Assembly (NCBI GenBank): GCA_050942745.1
Contig: JBMNNX010000003.1
Coordinates: forward strand, 1-64,000
DNA: 64,000 bases
Reading direction: 5' to 3'
Source of the DNA: UBA10939 sp050942745
GTDB taxonomy: Bacteria; Myxococcota; Myxococcia; Myxococcales; UBA5297
Shown here: positions 41,012-48,980 of the stretch, piece after piece
How positions within the stretch are numbered: the stretch's first letter is position 1
How the letters are laid out: every line of letters begins with the position of its first letter
The notes under the pieces: model-generated
Databases searched by the model: none
The model's input: the letters and a program-made list of their open reading frames with translations, nothing else
Told to the model about the DNA's origin: nothing
Made by a program: the position numbers and the translations under genes

Positions 41012-42103
41012 ATGGGCGAGGGATTTCCCCCACCGACGACGCGCTGGCCGCGCTACCGGTACATCGTCGGCGCGGGCCTTACGCTGTTCGTCCTCTGGGG
41101 CACCTTCATCCTCCTGTCGCGGGCCGTCGAGGTCCTCTTCCTCACGCTCTTCGGCATCCTGCTCGCCTTCGTCCTCCACTATCCGGTCAAGTGGCTCGGG
41201 CGCCTGATGCCTCGCCCTCTGGCGGCCATCATCGTCGTGCTCGGCTCCCTGGGGCTCGTGGCGCTTCTCGCCTGGCTGGCCTACCCGAGCCTCGCCGCTC
41301 AGGTAGAGCAGCTCGTCCAGCAGGCGCCCGAGGCCTTCGCGCGGGTTCAGCGCTGGTGGACGCGCGCCCAGGCCGAAGTGGGCGCGGCCCCGGGCCCGCT
41401 CGGAGGCGTGGGCGAGCGCATCGGCGAGCGGCTCGGCGCCTGGCTCGGACGCATCGCGCCGACCGCGGTGGGCGGCCTCTTCGCCGTCCTCGCCGGCATC
41501 GTCTTCGTCATCGCCGTCGCCTTCTTCCTCGCGTACGAGCCCGAGGTCTACGTCCGCGGCATCGTCCACCTGGTGCCCTACGAGCAGCAGGACAACCTGC
41601 GCGCCTACTTCCTCAAGGTCGGCACGGCCATCAAGGGCTGGGTCGTCGGCACCCTCATCTCGATGACCGCGGTCGGCGTACTCACCGCGATAGGCCTGCT
41701 CATCATCGGGCTCGACACCTGGCTGGTGCTCTCGGTTATCGCCTTCTTCGGCGAGCTCGTCCCGTACGCAGGCCCGTTCCTCGCGGCCGTCCCAGGAGTC
41801 GCCGCGGGCCTGACGCAGGGCTTCGCTACCGGGCTGTGGACCCTCGTCGTCTACATCGCCGTCCAGCAGATCGAGGGCAACCTGCTGATGCCCATCGTCA
41901 TGAAGCACGCGGTGGACATCCCGCCCGCGCTGCTCCTGTTCTGGCAGATCCTGCTGACCCTCTCGCTCGGCCCGCTGGCGATCTTCATCGCCACCCCGCT
42001 GCTCGCGGTCATCCTCGTCACCCTCGAGCACTTCTACGTGCACAAGACCCTCGGCAAGACGCCGGAGGCGGCCGCCAAGGGCCTGCGAGACGACATCCTT
42101 TGA
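41012..42103 (+). CDS. AI-2E-family (UPF0118) membrane permease
   Basis: A 363-residue inner-membrane protein with about eight helices: YIVGAGLTLFVLWGTFILLS; LFLTLFGILLAFVLHYPVKW; a cytoplasmic amphipathic region (AAQVEQLVQQAPEAFARVQR); then VFVIAVAFFLAYEP, GWVVGTLISMTAVGVLTAIG and the conserved QQIEGNLLMPIVM..A..I.PALLL segment. Members export small molecules or act as Na+/H+ antiporters; the autoinducer-2 role is confined to a few. ATG 41012 is chosen; the nearest GAGGAG is rather far (about 15 bases), so the start is less certain. Probably monocistronic. Confidence 0.92.
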   Translation: MGEGFPPPTTRWPRYRYIVGAGLTLFVLWGTFILLSRAVEVLFLTLFGILLAFVLHYPVKWLGRLMPRPLAAIIVVLGSLGLVALLAWLAYPSLAAQVEQLVQQAPEAFARVQRWWTRAQAEVGAAPGPLGGVGERIGERLGAWLGRIAPTAVGGLFAVLAGIVFVIAVAFFLAYEPEVYVRGIVHLVPYEQQDNLRAYFLKVGTAIKGWVVGTLISMTAVGVLTAIGLLIIGLDTWLVLSVIAFFGELVPYAGPFLAAVPGVAAGLTQGFATGLWTLVVYIAVQQIEGNLLMPIVMKHAVDIPPALLLFWQILLTLSLGPLAIFIATPLLAVILVTLEHFYVHKTLGKTPEAAAKGLRDDIL

Positions 42104-42232
42104 GATGCAACGCTGGCGGCTCCGCCGGCCTTGGGGCAGTCTAGGTGCCGAGCGCCCGCAATGCCGTCCGGCCGCACGAGGCGCGCTCCATCCCCAAACC
42201 GCGGCACACCCGCTTCGACCAAGGAGCAGTCC

Positions 42233-43705
42233 GTGAGCCAGAACATTACCGATCTCGAGCCCAAGACCCTCTGGAAGTACTTCGACGAGATCTGCAAGGT
42301 CCCGCATCCCTCGAAGAAAGAGGGCAAGCTCCTCGAGTACCTCAAGCAGACCATCGAGAAGCTCGGCTACAAGCCCGAGCAGGACCAGACCGGCAACATC
42401 GTGGTGCGCAAGCCCGGCAGCCCCGGCCACGAGAACGCGCCGATGGTGCTCCTGCAGGGCCACGTCGACATGGTCTGCGAGAAGAACAAGGGCACCGAAC
42501 ACGACTTCGAGAACGACCCGATCCAGGCCTACGTCGATGGCGAGTGGATCAAGGCGAAGGGCACCACGCTCGGCGCCGACAACGGCATCGGGGTCGCCGC
42601 CGCGCTCGCGCTGCTCGAGGCAAAGGACCTCGTCCACCCGCCGCTCGAGATGCTCTTCACCGTTGACGAGGAGACCGGCCTGACCGGCGCCAAGGGCCTC
42701 AAGCCCGGGTTCCTGCAGTCGCAGACCATGATCAACCTCGACTCCGAGGAGGACGGCATCGTCTACGTCGGCTGCGCTGGCGGCGGCGACACCGTCGGCC
42801 GCATGAAGATCGAGTGGGTCGACGCGCCGGCGGGCTTTGAAACCCTCGAGCTTAACGTCGCCGGCCTCAAGGGCGGCCACTCGGGCACTGACATTGACAA
42901 GGGGCGCGGCAACGCCATCAAGATCCTCGGGCGCGCCCTGCGCAAGATGCTCGCGCTCAGCGACGTGCACGTCGCCTCGTTCAAGGGCGGCAGCAAGCGC
43001 AACGCCATCCCGCGCGAGGCCGAGGCGCTCGTGCTCGCGCCCGCGGCCGACCTCGACAAGCTGACCGCGCTGGCCGCCGAGCTGACCGCGACCGTGCGCG
43101 ACGAGCTCGGCACGGTCGAGCCCTCTGTCGAGATCAGCCTGCGCAAGGCGCCGGCCGCCCAGGGCAAAGTCATCGCGCGCCCGCAAGTCCAGCGCGTGCT
43201 CGACGCGGTCCTCGCCATGCCGCACGGCGTGCTGCGAATGAGCAGCGACATCGCCGGGCTCGTCGAGACCTCGACCAACCTCGCCACCCTGTTCATCGAG
43301 GGCGAGGAGATCGCCATCGGCACCAGTCAGCGCAGCCTCATCGGCTCGGCGAAGGCCGAGGCCATCGAGCAGGTCAAGGCCGTGATGCGCCTGGCCGGCC
43401 TCGCGCCCACCGTCGGCGAGGGCTACCCGGGTTGGAAGCCGAACATGAGCTCGCCGGTGCTCGCGCAGTTCGAGAAGGCCTACAGCGAGCTGTACGGCGA
43501 TAAGCCCCAGGCGATGGCCATCCACGCAGGCCTCGAGTGCGGGCTCATCGGCGAGGTCTTCCCGAAGATGGACATGATCTCGGTCGGCCCGACGATCCTC
43601 GACGCCCACTCGCCCGACGAGCGGCTCCACATCCCGGCGACCGAGAAGTTCTGGAAGGTGCTCGTGAAGCTGCTCGCGCAGCTCGCTGAGCAGCCTGCGG
43701 CGTAG
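42233..43705 (+). CDS. pepD: Aminoacyl-histidine (Xaa-His) dipeptidase
   Basis: A 490-residue M20-family metallopeptidase that cleaves Xaa-His dipeptides such as carnosine. GTG 42233 has AAGGAG 6 bases ahead. Metal-site and catalytic motifs: QGHVDMVCEKN (His ligand and catalytic Asp), LGADNGIGVAAALALLE (bridging Asp), TVDEETGLTGAKGL (catalytic Glu pair), NLDSEEDGIVYVGCAGGGD, and LECGLIGEVFPKMDMISVGP, with the late His in LDAHSPDERLHI. The lid domain (residues about 190-390) is intact. Full length. A clear terminator follows. Confidence 0.97.
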   Translation: MSQNITDLEPKTLWKYFDEICKVPHPSKKEGKLLEYLKQTIEKLGYKPEQDQTGNIVVRKPGSPGHENAPMVLLQGHVDMVCEKNKGTEHDFENDPIQAYVDGEWIKAKGTTLGADNGIGVAAALALLEAKDLVHPPLEMLFTVDEETGLTGAKGLKPGFLQSQTMINLDSEEDGIVYVGCAGGGDTVGRMKIEWVDAPAGFETLELNVAGLKGGHSGTDIDKGRGNAIKILGRALRKMLALSDVHVASFKGGSKRNAIPREAEALVLAPAADLDKLTALAAELTATVRDELGTVEPSVEISLRKAPAAQGKVIARPQVQRVLDAVLAMPHGVLRMSSDIAGLVETSTNLATLFIEGEEIAIGTSQRSLIGSAKAEAIEQVKAVMRLAGLAPTVGEGYPGWKPNMSSPVLAQFEKAYSELYGDKPQAMAIHAGLECGLIGEVFPKMDMISVGPTILDAHSPDERLHIPATEKFWKVLVKLLAQLAEQPAA

Positions 43706-43734
43706 CGCGGGCTCGGACCATCGAATGGCAGTGG

Positions 43735-43762
43735 AGAGGGCCCCGGTGTCGGGGCCCTCTTC
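43735..43762 (+). terminator. Rho-independent-type terminator of pepD
   Basis: AGAGGGCCCCG (43735-43745), loop GTGT, CGGGGCCCTCT (43750-43760): a perfect 11-bp stem followed by TCGATTCT, 30 bases after the stop codon. Confidence 0.88.
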
Positions 43763-43770
43763 GATTCTGG

Positions 43771-44069
43771 CCCTCCGACCGTTCGTCCTTGCCTCGAAGC
43801 GGAGTGCCGCCGCGCCTGAAAGCCCCCGCCTGTACGGCGCGCGGAGGGCGGCGCTCGTGCCCAGGAGATCGCTGCGCGCCGTGCGAGAGCGCGCGGCGCG
43901 GGTAGGTGCCACGATCTCAACTCCTGCCCTCCAACCGCCCGCCCTTGCATCGAGGCGACTCGCCGCCGCGCGTGAAAGCCCCCCTCCTGCACGGCGCGCT
44001 GAGGGCGACGTTCGTGCCCAGGAGATCGCTGCGCGCCGTGCGGGAGGGGGGGCGGGGGTAGGTGCCACG
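43771..44069. repeat. Tandem pair of about 150-bp palindrome-bearing repeats
   Basis: Copy I starts at 43771 (CCCTCCGACCGTTCGTCCTT) and copy II 156 bp later at 43927 (CCCTCCAACCGCCCGCCCTT). Both contain GAAAGCCCCC, then inverted arms (in copy II GCACGGCGCGC 43989-43999 and GCGCGCCGTGC 44031-44041), and the identical CCCAGGAGATCGCTGCGCGC and GGGTAGGTGCCACG blocks. Reverse-orientation relatives lie at 63471-63590 and a short form at 37765-37845. Confidence 0.85.
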
Positions 44070-44271
44070 CCCCGCCACTCCGAATCCGGCGCTGGGGAGT
44101 CGAGCCGGTTGAACCCCTGCGTTCTCCGCCTCTCACGTGGCACCCCTTCGATGGCGACGATCAGCCGAGGTCCCGACCATCTTCAAGCGGGGGACGGTGA
44201 CGTTCGGCGCCTCGTCGGGAGGGCCGGAACGCCGATCTGCGCGTCGGCTGGCACCTCGATGCACCGTGAAC

Positions 44272-44521
44272 CACTCCGATCTGTGGCTGCTGGTACCCGT
44301 TTGTGTACGGAGCCACTGATCTTTGCGTTTTTCTAAACGAAGAGGTTCCGAGATCCGCTCCGATCTGTGGCTGCGGCTACCCGTTGGTGTGCGGGAGCCA
44401 CTGATCTTTGCGTTTTTCTAAACGAATAGGTTCCGAAGGCCACTCCGATCTGTGGTTCGCCTACCCGTTTGTGTGCGGGGTCACTGATCGTTGCGTTTTT
44501 CTGAACGAATAGGTTCCGAGG
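44272..44521. repeat. 84-bp tandem repeat, three copies, AT-richer than surroundings
   Basis: Units begin at CTCCGATCTGTGG, positions 44274, 44358 and 44443 (spacing 84 and 85). Conserved blocks: CTACCCGTT.GTGTGCGG, CACTGATC(T/G)TTGCGTTTTT, CT(A/G)AACGAATAGGTTCCGA. CGTTT-TTCT-AAACG is a small stem. The third copy has lost a few bases after CTGTGG. There is no unique spacer between units, so this is not a CRISPR array. The stretch 44070-44271 before it shows no gene. Confidence 0.85.
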
Positions 44522-44598
44522 GGCCAGCCCTCGTGCTGGCCCGCGCGGACGGCCTGTCGTCGCAGGCATGAGGGGCCGGCACTCTGTACCGGCCGTCA

Positions 44599-44665
44599 GG
44601 CCGCCGAGACGGCGGCCCCTCCCAACTCTTGCCCCTCCAACCGTTCCTCCTCACCTCGAAGCGCA
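44599..44665. repeat. CCGCCGAGACGGCGG palindrome plus CCCTCCAACCGTTC block
   Basis: GGCCGCCGAGACGGCGGCCC at 44599-44618 matches 8603-8622. It runs straight into CCTCCCAACTCTTGCCCCTC and CAACCGTTCCTCCTCACCTCG, which matches in reverse orientation the end of the repeat at 63471-63590 (CGAGGCAAGGATGAACGG, TGGAAGGGCAAGAGCTGGGA), linking the two palindromic repeat families. Confidence 0.7.
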
Positions 44666-44747
44666 AAGCGGCAGGCAGCCTGTGCCTCGAGCGGGGTATA
44701 GTTCAGTCTCCGACTTTCGGGGCTCGACTCGGCGCGAGGAACCGCCC

Positions 44748-46340
44748 ATGAGACGCTGGAACGGCTGGGGGGATGATTCGCAGTCTTACCCGCTGCCCAG
44801 CAGCGCGGTGACCTACCTCGAGCGGGTCGTCGGCAAATCCATCCCGCCGCACGACGCGGCGCTCTTCGACGTCGTCGCCTCGGTCCCCGAGTCGCGGCTG
44901 CCCGAGCATCGGCTCGTCGACACGCGCCCCGAGACGCGCCTGCGCCACGCGCGCGGCCAGAGCCTTCCCGACTGGATAGCCCTGCGCTCGGGGCGCATCG
45001 CGGCCTTCCCCGACGGCGTCGCGCGCCCGGCCTCGGGCGACAAAGTGCGCGAGCTGCTCGGCTGGGCCGAGGAGATCGGCGCGCGCGTCATCCCCTACGG
45101 CGGCGGCACCAGCGTCGTCGGCCACATCAACCCGCTCCCGGGCGACAGGCCGGTGCTCACCCTGAGCCTCGAGAAGCTCAACCGCCTCGCCGGCCTCGAC
45201 GAGCGCAGCCAGCTCGCGACCTTCGGCGCCGGCGTCACCGGCCCCGAGCTCGAACGCCGACTCGGCGACCGGGGCTTCACGCTCGGACACTTCCCGCAGT
45301 CGTTCGAGCTGTCCACCCTCGGCGGCTGGATCGCGAGCCGTTCGAGCGGCCAGCAGTCGCTGCGCTACGGGCGCATCGACCACCTCTTCGCCGGCGGCCG
45401 GCTCGAGTCGCCGGCCGGGACCTTGGAGCTGCGACCCTTCCCCGGCTCGGCCGCGGGGCCGGATCTGCGCCAGCTCGTGCTCGGCTCCGAAGGCCGCCTC
45501 GGCGTACTCACCGAAGCCACCGTGCGCATCACGCGCCGGCCGCAGAAGGAGGCCTTCCACGCCGTCTTCTTCCGCGGCTGGGACGAAGGGCTGGAGGCGA
45601 CCCGGCGCCTCGCGCAGTCGGGGCTGCCGCTGTCGATGCTGCGGCTGAGCACGCCGGAAGAGACCGAGACGACCCTCGCGCTCGCCGGCCACAAGGCGCT
45701 GCTCGGCCCCTTCGAGAAGGTGCTCGCGGCGCTCGGCGCGAAGTCAAAGAAGTGCATGCTCATCGCCGGCTTCTCGGGCTCGGCCGAGCTCGTCGCGGCG
45801 GCCCGCGGCGCCGCGCTCGCCATCGCGCGCGAAGGCCGCGGCATCCACGTCGGCAAGACCTTCGGCCGGCAGTGGCACAAGAACCGGTTCCGCACGCCTT
45901 ACCTGCGCAACTCGCTGTGGGAGCGCGGCTTCGCGGTCGATACTCTCGAGACGGCGGCGACCTGGGCGCAGGTGCCGGAGCTGGCCGCCGCCATCGGCGC
46001 GGCGCTGCGCGACGGCCTGCGGGAGACAGGCGAGCGGGTCCACGTCTTCTCGCATTTGTCGCACGTGTACCCGAGCGGCTCGAGCATCTACACGACTTAC
46101 CTGTTTCGCCTCGCCTCGGATCCCGAGGAGAACCTGCGCCGCTGGCGGACTCTGAAGGACGCGGCGAGCCGGGCCATCGTCGAGGGCGGCGGGACCATCA
46201 GCCACCAGCACGGCGTCGGGGTCGATCACCTTCCCTACCTCGCGGCGGAGAAGGGCGCGCTCGGCATGTCGGCTTTGGAGGCGCTCTTCGGCCAGCTCGA
46301 TCCGAAGGGCGTGATGAACCCCGGCAAGCTGGTGGCGTAG
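44748..46340 (+). CDS. FAD-binding oxidase, alkyldihydroxyacetonephosphate-synthase-like
   Basis: A 530-residue flavoprotein of the VAO/PCMH fold. The FAD domain has VIPYGGGTSVVGHINPL, GAGVTGPELERRLGDRGFTL and GWIASRSSGQQSLRYGRIDH; the C-terminal cap has GRQWHKNRFRTPYLRN, HVFSHLSHVYPSGSSIYTTY and GGTISHQHGVGVDHLPYLAA. These segments match alkylglycerone-phosphate synthase (AGPS), which swaps the acyl group of acyl-DHAP for a fatty alcohol in ether-lipid synthesis. D-lactate/glycolate dehydrogenases are the main alternative, but the HQHGVG segment and length favour AGPS. ATG 44748 has GAGGA upstream. No other lipid genes adjoin. Confidence 0.85.
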   Translation: MRRWNGWGDDSQSYPLPSSAVTYLERVVGKSIPPHDAALFDVVASVPESRLPEHRLVDTRPETRLRHARGQSLPDWIALRSGRIAAFPDGVARPASGDKVRELLGWAEEIGARVIPYGGGTSVVGHINPLPGDRPVLTLSLEKLNRLAGLDERSQLATFGAGVTGPELERRLGDRGFTLGHFPQSFELSTLGGWIASRSSGQQSLRYGRIDHLFAGGRLESPAGTLELRPFPGSAAGPDLRQLVLGSEGRLGVLTEATVRITRRPQKEAFHAVFFRGWDEGLEATRRLAQSGLPLSMLRLSTPEETETTLALAGHKALLGPFEKVLAALGAKSKKCMLIAGFSGSAELVAAARGAALAIAREGRGIHVGKTFGRQWHKNRFRTPYLRNSLWERGFAVDTLETAATWAQVPELAAAIGAALRDGLRETGERVHVFSHLSHVYPSGSSIYTTYLFRLASDPEENLRRWRTLKDAASRAIVEGGGTISHQHGVGVDHLPYLAAEKGALGMSALEALFGQLDPKGVMNPGKLVA

Positions 46341-46500
46341 GCGCGGAGAGCCTCGCCGATCGCGGCGCGCGAGGCGCCGATAGCCCGCGCGAGGCGGCGA
46401 CGCTGCTCGGCCCAAGACGGGTGGTTGCCCGAGTACCGGCAACACCTACTTTGCGCCCCGCCTCCGGCAATTCCGCCGGGCCGTGACGTGGAGGTCGCAA

Positions 46501-46935
46501 ATGGCAATCACCCGCTGGGATCCTTTGAGCGAGATGCGCGCGCTGGCCCGAAGGATGGAGCGCACCTTCGAGCCGATCCTCGAGGGCACATTCGAGGGCC
46601 CCCTGCTTCAGGCGTGGCCGCCCGTTGACGTCTACGAAGACAAGGACGAGGTCGTCTTCCGCGCCGAGCTGCCCGGTATCGAGCGCAAGAACGTCGAGGT
46701 CGTGCTCGAGGACTCGACGCTCACACTGCGCGGCGAGCGCAGGCTCGAGCGGGAGGAGAAGCGCGAGAACTACCAGCGCATCGAGTCGGCCTACGGCCAC
46801 TTCTCCCGCAGCTTCTCGCTGCCCTCGACCATCGACCGCGACAAGGTGCGCGCGGACATGAAGGAGGGCGTCCTCGAGGTCCACGTGCCCAAGCGCGAAG
46901 GGGCCCGCGGCAAGACCATCCCCATCGGCGGCTAG
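46501..46935 (+). CDS. Hsp20/alpha-crystallin small heat-shock protein
   Basis: A 144-residue holdase. Short N-terminal arm (MAITRWDPLSEMRALARRME), alpha-crystallin domain at residues 40-130 (PPVDVYEDKDEVVFRAELPG, NVEVVLEDSTLTLRGER, GHFSRSFSLPSTIDRDKVRA, ADMKEGVLEVHVPKRE), and a C-terminal IPI motif for oligomer assembly. GGAGG at 46490-46494 fixes the start. Transcribed alone; no CIRCE-like inverted repeat is seen upstream. Confidence 0.97.
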   Translation: MAITRWDPLSEMRALARRMERTFEPILEGTFEGPLLQAWPPVDVYEDKDEVVFRAELPGIERKNVEVVLEDSTLTLRGERRLEREEKRENYQRIESAYGHFSRSFSLPSTIDRDKVRADMKEGVLEVHVPKREGARGKTIPIGG

Positions 46936-47033
46936 TTACGATTCGCGCTCCGCCGGCGGCCCCAAGCCTGCGACATCCGCCCGCTCCGGGCGAATCCGCC
47001 CGGACCGGGCAACCTGCGCCGCCGAAAAGGCCC

Positions 47034-47229
47034 CAGAGTTCGTTCCGCGCGAAATACCCGAATCTGCAAGTGGTCGGATTCACGAGCGAGTTGTGGGAGG
47101 TTCTTGTCCAAATCAGGCTTGGGAGGCGAATCCGCGAGTCCCTCGACTCCGAGGCTCCCGCTGGTCGCCTCTACGCTCGGGATGAGCGGATTTCGCCCAA
47201 GTTGCTTGGACAAGGCGGAACGAACTCAG
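47034..47229. mobile_element. MITE-like element, copy A (196 bp, 6-bp flanking repeats)
   Basis: The ends CAGAGTTCGTTCCGC (47034-47048) and GCGGAACGAACTCAG (47215-47229) are inverted repeats with one mismatch. AGGCCC directly flanks both sides (47028-47033 and 47230-47235), as expected for a 6-bp target-site duplication. The interior is nearly identical to copy B at 63100-63358 apart from an insertion there. No transposase is encoded, so it would need one in trans. Confidence 0.88.
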
Positions 47230-47248
47230 AGGCCCTCGCGCCCCAGGC

Positions 47249-48775
47249 CTACTGCGTCATGCCCAGCCCCGCCGGTGGATGGCTTTCGGCGCCGACTTTG
47301 AGAATCCGCGCGAACTCTTCGAGCCAGCTCTGGAGCTGGCTGAGCATCAAGAAGTGCCTGAGCACGCGCCGCCGGCCCGAACGCGCCATCAGCTCGGCCT
47401 CCTTCGGGTAGGCGAGCATGTGCAGGATCGCCTCCGAGAGCATGGCGGCGTCGCTCGGGTCATCGACGAGCACCCCGTCGGTGCCGTGGCGGATCTGGAT
47501 CCCGAGGCCACCGACATTGGTGGCGACGACCGGCGTGTTCTTCCAAAGGGCTTCGGCGACGGTGAGCCCGAAGCCTTCCCTCACCGAAGCCTGCACGACC
47601 ACCGTGGCGAGCCGCTGCAGGGCGTTGACGATGAGCGCGTTCTGCTTGGTGTTCACCATTGGCAGCCGCAACAGGTGGACGCGCCGGCGAATCTCCTCGG
47701 GCAGCGCGAGCTGCTGCCGACACAGCTCGTCGAGATAGGCCCCGGCCTCCGGGTCGTCGGCGACGCCCGCGGGATCAGGCCCGGCGAGCACGAGCTCGAC
47801 CAGGCTCAGCTCGCTCAAGGCGCGGTCGGTGGCGACCTTCATCTGCCGGATGCGCTCGGGGCCGTGCTCGAGCAGGTCGGCGAAGGCCGGCATCAGGTGC
47901 TGGTAGCCCTTGAGGCTGTCGAAGCGCGAAAGCTGCAAGACGATGGGCCGGAACAGCAGGTTTTCAAGAGGGCTGGCCACCCATTGCCCGTCGACGAAGC
48001 GCTGCACCTGCGCATCGAAACGCGTCCACGCGGGCGCTGGCGGCCCGTCGACCAGCCCCGCCGATCGCAGGATGCCCAGCAGCTTGTAGAGGGGCAGCTC
48101 GCGGTTCTTGTGCGAGAGCGGATCGATTCCCGGGTAGAGCACCGTGCTGCGCTCGTACAGCTCGGCCGGGATGTAGGGCTCGGCTGAAAAGAGCAGCCTC
48201 GAGAACGGCTGCAGGTACTCCGAAAGAAACTGCCACCCCTTCTCGGTGTTCGAGTTGCGATGCGCGGTGCCGATGTGGCAGCGCCAGAGCATCGGCGGGC
48301 AGCAGAACTCCTGCGCGAAAAAGGCGGCCGCGCCGACCGGCTGGGGATCGTGCACGACCACGATGTCGCCGCGGTTGATCACCTCGCGCAGGTCGTTCGC
48401 GGCGCCGCGGCTCACGTCGTCGTAGATGCTCCTGGCGCGCCCGACGTCGGGGAGCCCATCCATCCCGTGCAGCAGGTGGTGCAGGCCCTTGGTGACCGGG
48501 AAGAACTCCGGATGGTCCGGGTGCAGCACGAGCCAGCGGGTATCGACGCCCAGGTCGTTGAGCAGGCTGCACAGCCTGGGCATCATCTCGGCGACCCCGC
48601 CGCCGGTCTCGGTGGAGTTGAGCATCCAGATGCGGTTTGGGCTGAGGGCGCGGCGAACCAGGCGGCCGAGGCGCTCGACCTCCTCGACGTGCACGTCGAG
48701 CCTGTCGAGGGTGCGGAAAGCCTCGAGATTGGTGGTGCGCTGGATGCGCACCTCACGCACGAGCGGTCCGACCAC
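47249..48775 (-). CDS. GT4 glycosyltransferase, trehalose synthase (TreT)-like
   Basis: A 508-residue GT-B enzyme. WMLNSTETGGGVAEMMPRLC near residue 50 is the donor-loop signature of TreT/trehalose-phosphorylase-type GT4 enzymes; GDIVVVHDPQPVGAAAFF and PPMLWRCHIGTAHRN follow; ILQLSRFDSLKGYQHLMPAF is the nucleotide-binding start; REGFGLTVAE contains the E-x7-E motif; VATNVGGLGIQIRHGTDGVL completes the site. TreT makes trehalose from NDP-glucose and glucose, reversibly. The start is GTG 48775 with GGAGG upstream. Compatible-solute synthesis is the likely role; the donor is unknown. Confidence 0.88.
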   Translation of the reverse strand: MVGPLVREVRIQRTTNLEAFRTLDRLDVHVEEVERLGRLVRRALSPNRIWMLNSTETGGGVAEMMPRLCSLLNDLGVDTRWLVLHPDHPEFFPVTKGLHHLLHGMDGLPDVGRARSIYDDVSRGAANDLREVINRGDIVVVHDPQPVGAAAFFAQEFCCPPMLWRCHIGTAHRNSNTEKGWQFLSEYLQPFSRLLFSAEPYIPAELYERSTVLYPGIDPLSHKNRELPLYKLLGILRSAGLVDGPPAPAWTRFDAQVQRFVDGQWVASPLENLLFRPIVLQLSRFDSLKGYQHLMPAFADLLEHGPERIRQMKVATDRALSELSLVELVLAGPDPAGVADDPEAGAYLDELCRQQLALPEEIRRRVHLLRLPMVNTKQNALIVNALQRLATVVVQASVREGFGLTVAEALWKNTPVVATNVGGLGIQIRHGTDGVLVDDPSDAAMLSEAILHMLAYPKEAELMARSGRRRVLRHFLMLSQLQSWLEEFARILKVGAESHPPAGLGMTQ

Positions 48776-48980
48776 GCGGCCTCACCTCCGAGGGAAACGG
48801 GAGCGCCAGCCTTCGTGCCGGCGAATCCTCTCCTCGGAAGCTATGCAGCCGCCTGGCGCCGATGCAGGGCGAGCGTTCGTCGTCTGTGGATCGGACGTCG
48901 GGGCCCGCGGGGCCGGGCGCATTGCCATGACATTGCCATGCGCCCCTACCGGCCGATGCACACGAGCTTGGCGATCGGGT

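Noticed and set aside
44272..44521. Possible CRISPR array
   Set aside because: Only three units, whole 84-bp units are repeated with no unique spacers, and there are no cas genes in the window.
44333..44569. Minus-strand 78-residue frame through the 84-bp repeats
   Set aside because: Repeated peptide reflects DNA repeats read in different frames; no start signal and no conserved frame between units.
46932..47213. Small open frames inside the MITE-like elements
   Set aside because: The frame present in copy A is broken by the insertion in copy B and not kept in the older copies, so it is not under coding selection.
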